This document shows, piece after piece, positions 61,811 through 64,000 of a stretch of 64,000 nucleotides of DNA. The translations under genes were made by a program, and so were the position numbers. The notes under the pieces are model-generated. The model saw nothing but the letters and a program-made list of their open reading frames with translations. It did not search any database and was not told where the DNA came from. This DNA is from Narthecium ossifragum. Lineage: Eukaryota > Streptophyta > Magnoliopsida > Dioscoreales > Nartheciaceae. Location of the stretch: positions 26,542,129-26,606,128 of the forward strand of contig OY986968.1 of NCBI GenBank assembly GCA_963920575.1. Reading direction: 5' to 3'. Each line of letters starts with the position of its first letter. The stretch's first letter is position 1.

Positions 61811-63878
61811 TCGGATAAAGAAGGTGGCTCACCCGCACCATGGATCCCGGGAAGGTTACACCTCTCAGCGCTGTCAACGGAATACGAACTAATCTCGAGA
61901 GGATCTCCTGCGCAAGTATGAAGAGATAGGCCGATACAGGATCGCCCTGCCGAAGTCCGCGCGCTGATGGGAAGAATCCACAAACCCTTCCGTTAATAAG
62001 CAGCGAGAACTTGGTGGTGGTGATACATTCCATGACCAAGCCAATCCAAGTTTCAGGGAAGCCCATCTTTGTCATGATCCTTTTCAAGAATCTCCAACTC
62101 ACTGAGTCGTAGGCAGCTTTGACATCCACTTTGATGGCCATGAGGGCTTCCTTCCTTGGTGCCTTCTGGAGCGAGTGGAGGAGCTCATGCGCCGCACCGA
62201 TGTTGTCCTGTATAGCCCGGCCTTCGATGAAAGCTGACTGCTCTGGGCTGATAACCTCCTGGATGGCTGGCTTCATCCTGCTTGCTATGATGGAGGAGAT
62301 GACTTTATAACAAACATTACATAGGCTAACCGGCCTAAATTCCTTAACAGGCCTGGGGTTGGCACACTTGGGGATGAAAGCAATGTACGTATTGTTCCAT
62401 CCGCTAGGCAGTTTACCTCCCCTGAAGAAACCTAGAACCAGGGCCACGAAATCATGCCCAATGGTGCTCCAATGCTCAGTGAAGAACTCAGCTGTTAACC
62501 CATCAGGGCCTGGGCATCTGTTTGACCCCATAGCCTTAAGAGTGAGCCAGATTTCCTCTGAAGTGACTTCTTGTGTGAGAGCCTCCCTGGCTGCTGAGGA
62601 GATAAGAGGCAGGGGAGGAAGAGCCAAGGTTGCACTGCCCTTGTCTTTGGCCCAGAGATCCTTATAATGGCGCAGAAATTCCTCCACAATGCGGTCATGC
62701 GCCTGAGTCACCGTCCCATCATCCAATTTGAGCTCCCTGATTTTGGAGCCTTGGGTTCCTTGACGGGCTCCTTGGTGGAAGGAATGTGAATTCCGATCAC
62801 CCTCCGTCACCCATGCTCTCCGCCGATTCTGGGCCACGTACAATTCTTGTTGGACGTCCAAGGCAAGCAGCTGCTGCTCAAGGCTCCTCACTCTCTGCTC
62901 CTGAGGGAGAGATAGGGGGCCTTGATCCTCCTGGAGGTACAGGCTGTGAAGGTACTGCTCAATATGCATGCGGGAGTTCGTAATGTCCCCTTCATCATAG
63001 CGGTTCCAGGACTTTACCAGCTTCCTTATCTCCTTAATGCGACCATGGAAAACGTATTGCTCCGATCCCCGGCGCTTTCTTGACCAAGCTCTGGTTACTC
63101 CCTGTTTGAAAGATGGATGGGAGTTCCAGATATGCTGAAGCCTGAACGGAGAAGGACCAGGGAAATGGTACTCCGGTGCCAAGTCTAGGAGGATAGGTCT
63201 GTGATCAGAGCGGCAGCGGGAAAGATGAGTGAGTTCCGCCTGGGGGAACCAACTCCGCCACAGAGGGTTGGCCAAGGCCCGATCCAGCCTTTCAAGGATT
63301 CTAGCTCTGCCAGACTGCTGGTTTGACCAAGTGAAGGAGGGGCCTTTGAAGCCTAGATCAAGCAGGCTATCTTGAGTGATGAAGGTTAAGAAGTCGGTAA
63401 CAGAGGTGGTGTACCTGAATCCTTGTCCTCCCCGCTTCTCCTCCGGACTCGCAAGGACGTTGAAGTCTCCTATCATCAGGTGAGGCCACCCTGAGGTGTT
63501 GAGCTTCTCTAGCGTCTCCCAAAGAATCCGGTGATCCCTTCCGCGACGCGCAGCATACACCACCGACACGAACCATTGCCCAAGCCCCTTCGTGGTGATG
63601 ACTCCATGAATAGCCTGGTCGGTGAAATGTTCAAAGGTGACCTTCCCAATACTAGCTTTCCAAACAGCCAGGATCCCTCCATGCCGTCCCTGAGAGGGGA
63701 GGAGGAAAGTGCTCCATTGGGGGCCCAGTCGGCGAGAAATTAAGGCCATGTTGGCTTCCACAACAACCGTCTCAAGGAGGAACAGGAAGTCCAACTTGTG
63801 TTTTCTGAGCATACTTCGACAGGAGCTGACCGCTCTTATTGGCCCAAGGCCATGACAATTCCAGGCCAGGAGCTTCAT
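61794..63878 (-). pseudogene. LINE D ORF2 N-terminus: APE endonuclease and RT fingers/palm
   Basis: Start ATG at 63878 (MKLLAWNCHGLG), the conserved opening of plant L1 ORF2. Endonuclease motifs: FLLETVV (catalytic Glu), HLMIGDFNVLASPEEKRGG, SFTWSNQQ, RILERLDRALAN, CRSDHRPIL (His). The pre-RT EGDRNSHSFHQ motif follows. RT: CPGPDGLTAEFF, RPVSLCNVCYK, FIEGRAIQDN, KVDVKAAYDSV (first catalytic Asp), GLRQGDPVSAYLF. It ends at HLLY, where the next codons of the YADD box are frameshifted and a stop follows at about 61794. Intact for about 690 codons. Confidence 0.88.
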
Positions 63879-64000
63879 TGGATAACCCCTGATACAAGGG
63901 GATTCTCGTCCCCTGTAACGTCTAGTTTGCAACGCTTGGCCTGGCTGGCTACCGGGTATGGCGCTGCATCACCTTCTTCTCTTCGTGGAGTGAATCCTGG

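Larger units (their letters stand above)
59770..64000 (-). mobile_element. LINE D: near-complete L1-type retrotransposon, runs off the window
   Basis: Minus strand, poly(A) at 59770-59781 (T-run). Full ORF2 with endonuclease, RT, zf-RVT and RNase H, of which only two lesions were noticed: a one-base deletion in the YADD box and a TAG at 60748-60750. The 5' end and ORF1 lie beyond 64000. The best preserved LINE in the window, so probably the youngest. Confidence 0.9.

Overview
The window is nuclear DNA of a flowering plant, probably a monocot. It has spliceosomal genes with GT-AG introns, plant L1-type LINEs, TG...CA solo LTRs with 5-bp target duplications, PIF/Harbinger-like and hAT-like MITEs, Helitrons, a Mutator-type transposase remnant and plant-type F-box genes. 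The helicase at 6.6-11.5 kb can be read through ten exons and resembles the RH20 orthologue of grasses, which is why I lean towards a monocot. No prokaryotic or organellar features were seen.

Layout: 1.2-4.3 kb holds a decayed minus-strand LINE (A). 6.6-11.5 kb holds an intact DEAD-box RNA helicase gene (minus). 11.75-27.1 kb is a heavily nested region. It was once an F-box gene (copy 1). Its promoter was split by a LINE (B), LINE B was split by two abutting 2.4 and 2.75 kb LTRs, a Helitron landed upstream of the start, and the coding region was split by a third solo LTR. Its remaining 3' scrap is fused to a truncated mini-RNase III copy, itself cut by a Harbinger-type MITE. 27.1-31.6 kb is repetitive: a purine-rich LTR-like element, a second Harbinger MITE, a second Helitron in inverted orientation, and a hAT MITE with an 8-bp target duplication. 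31.7-34.2 kb is an intact six-exon mini-RNase III gene (plus). 34.7-35.8 kb is another Harbinger-type MITE. 37.3-38.6 kb is intact F-box gene copy 2.

39.5-42.7 kb is LINE C, interrupted by a MITE that carries its own tandem repeats. 43.7-52.9 kb is a string of fragments from unrelated genes: a NAP1-like histone chaperone 5' half, an F-box/DUF295 gene with one frameshift, PDR-type ABC transporter pieces, a katanin p60 pseudogene, a last exon of mini-RNase III, and the 5' end of the RH20-type helicase. 52.9-55.7 kb holds a long inverted-repeat element, a palindromic minisatellite and a Mutator-like transposase remnant cut by an LTR fragment. 57.8-59.1 kb is intact F-box copy 3, in a roughly 2.7-kb duplication of the copy-2 region. 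From 59.77 kb to the end runs LINE D (minus), nearly full length for ORF2 but frameshifted inside its catalytic YADD motif.

Probably functional host genes are the RH20-type helicase (RNA remodelling), the mini-RNase III (organellar rRNA/intron processing in its family) and F-box copies 2 and 3 (SCF substrate adaptors). The F-box/DUF295 gene is one indel from intact. Parts of the helicase, F-box and mini-RNase III genes recur together in three places, so a block containing all three was duplicated and then degraded differently in each copy.
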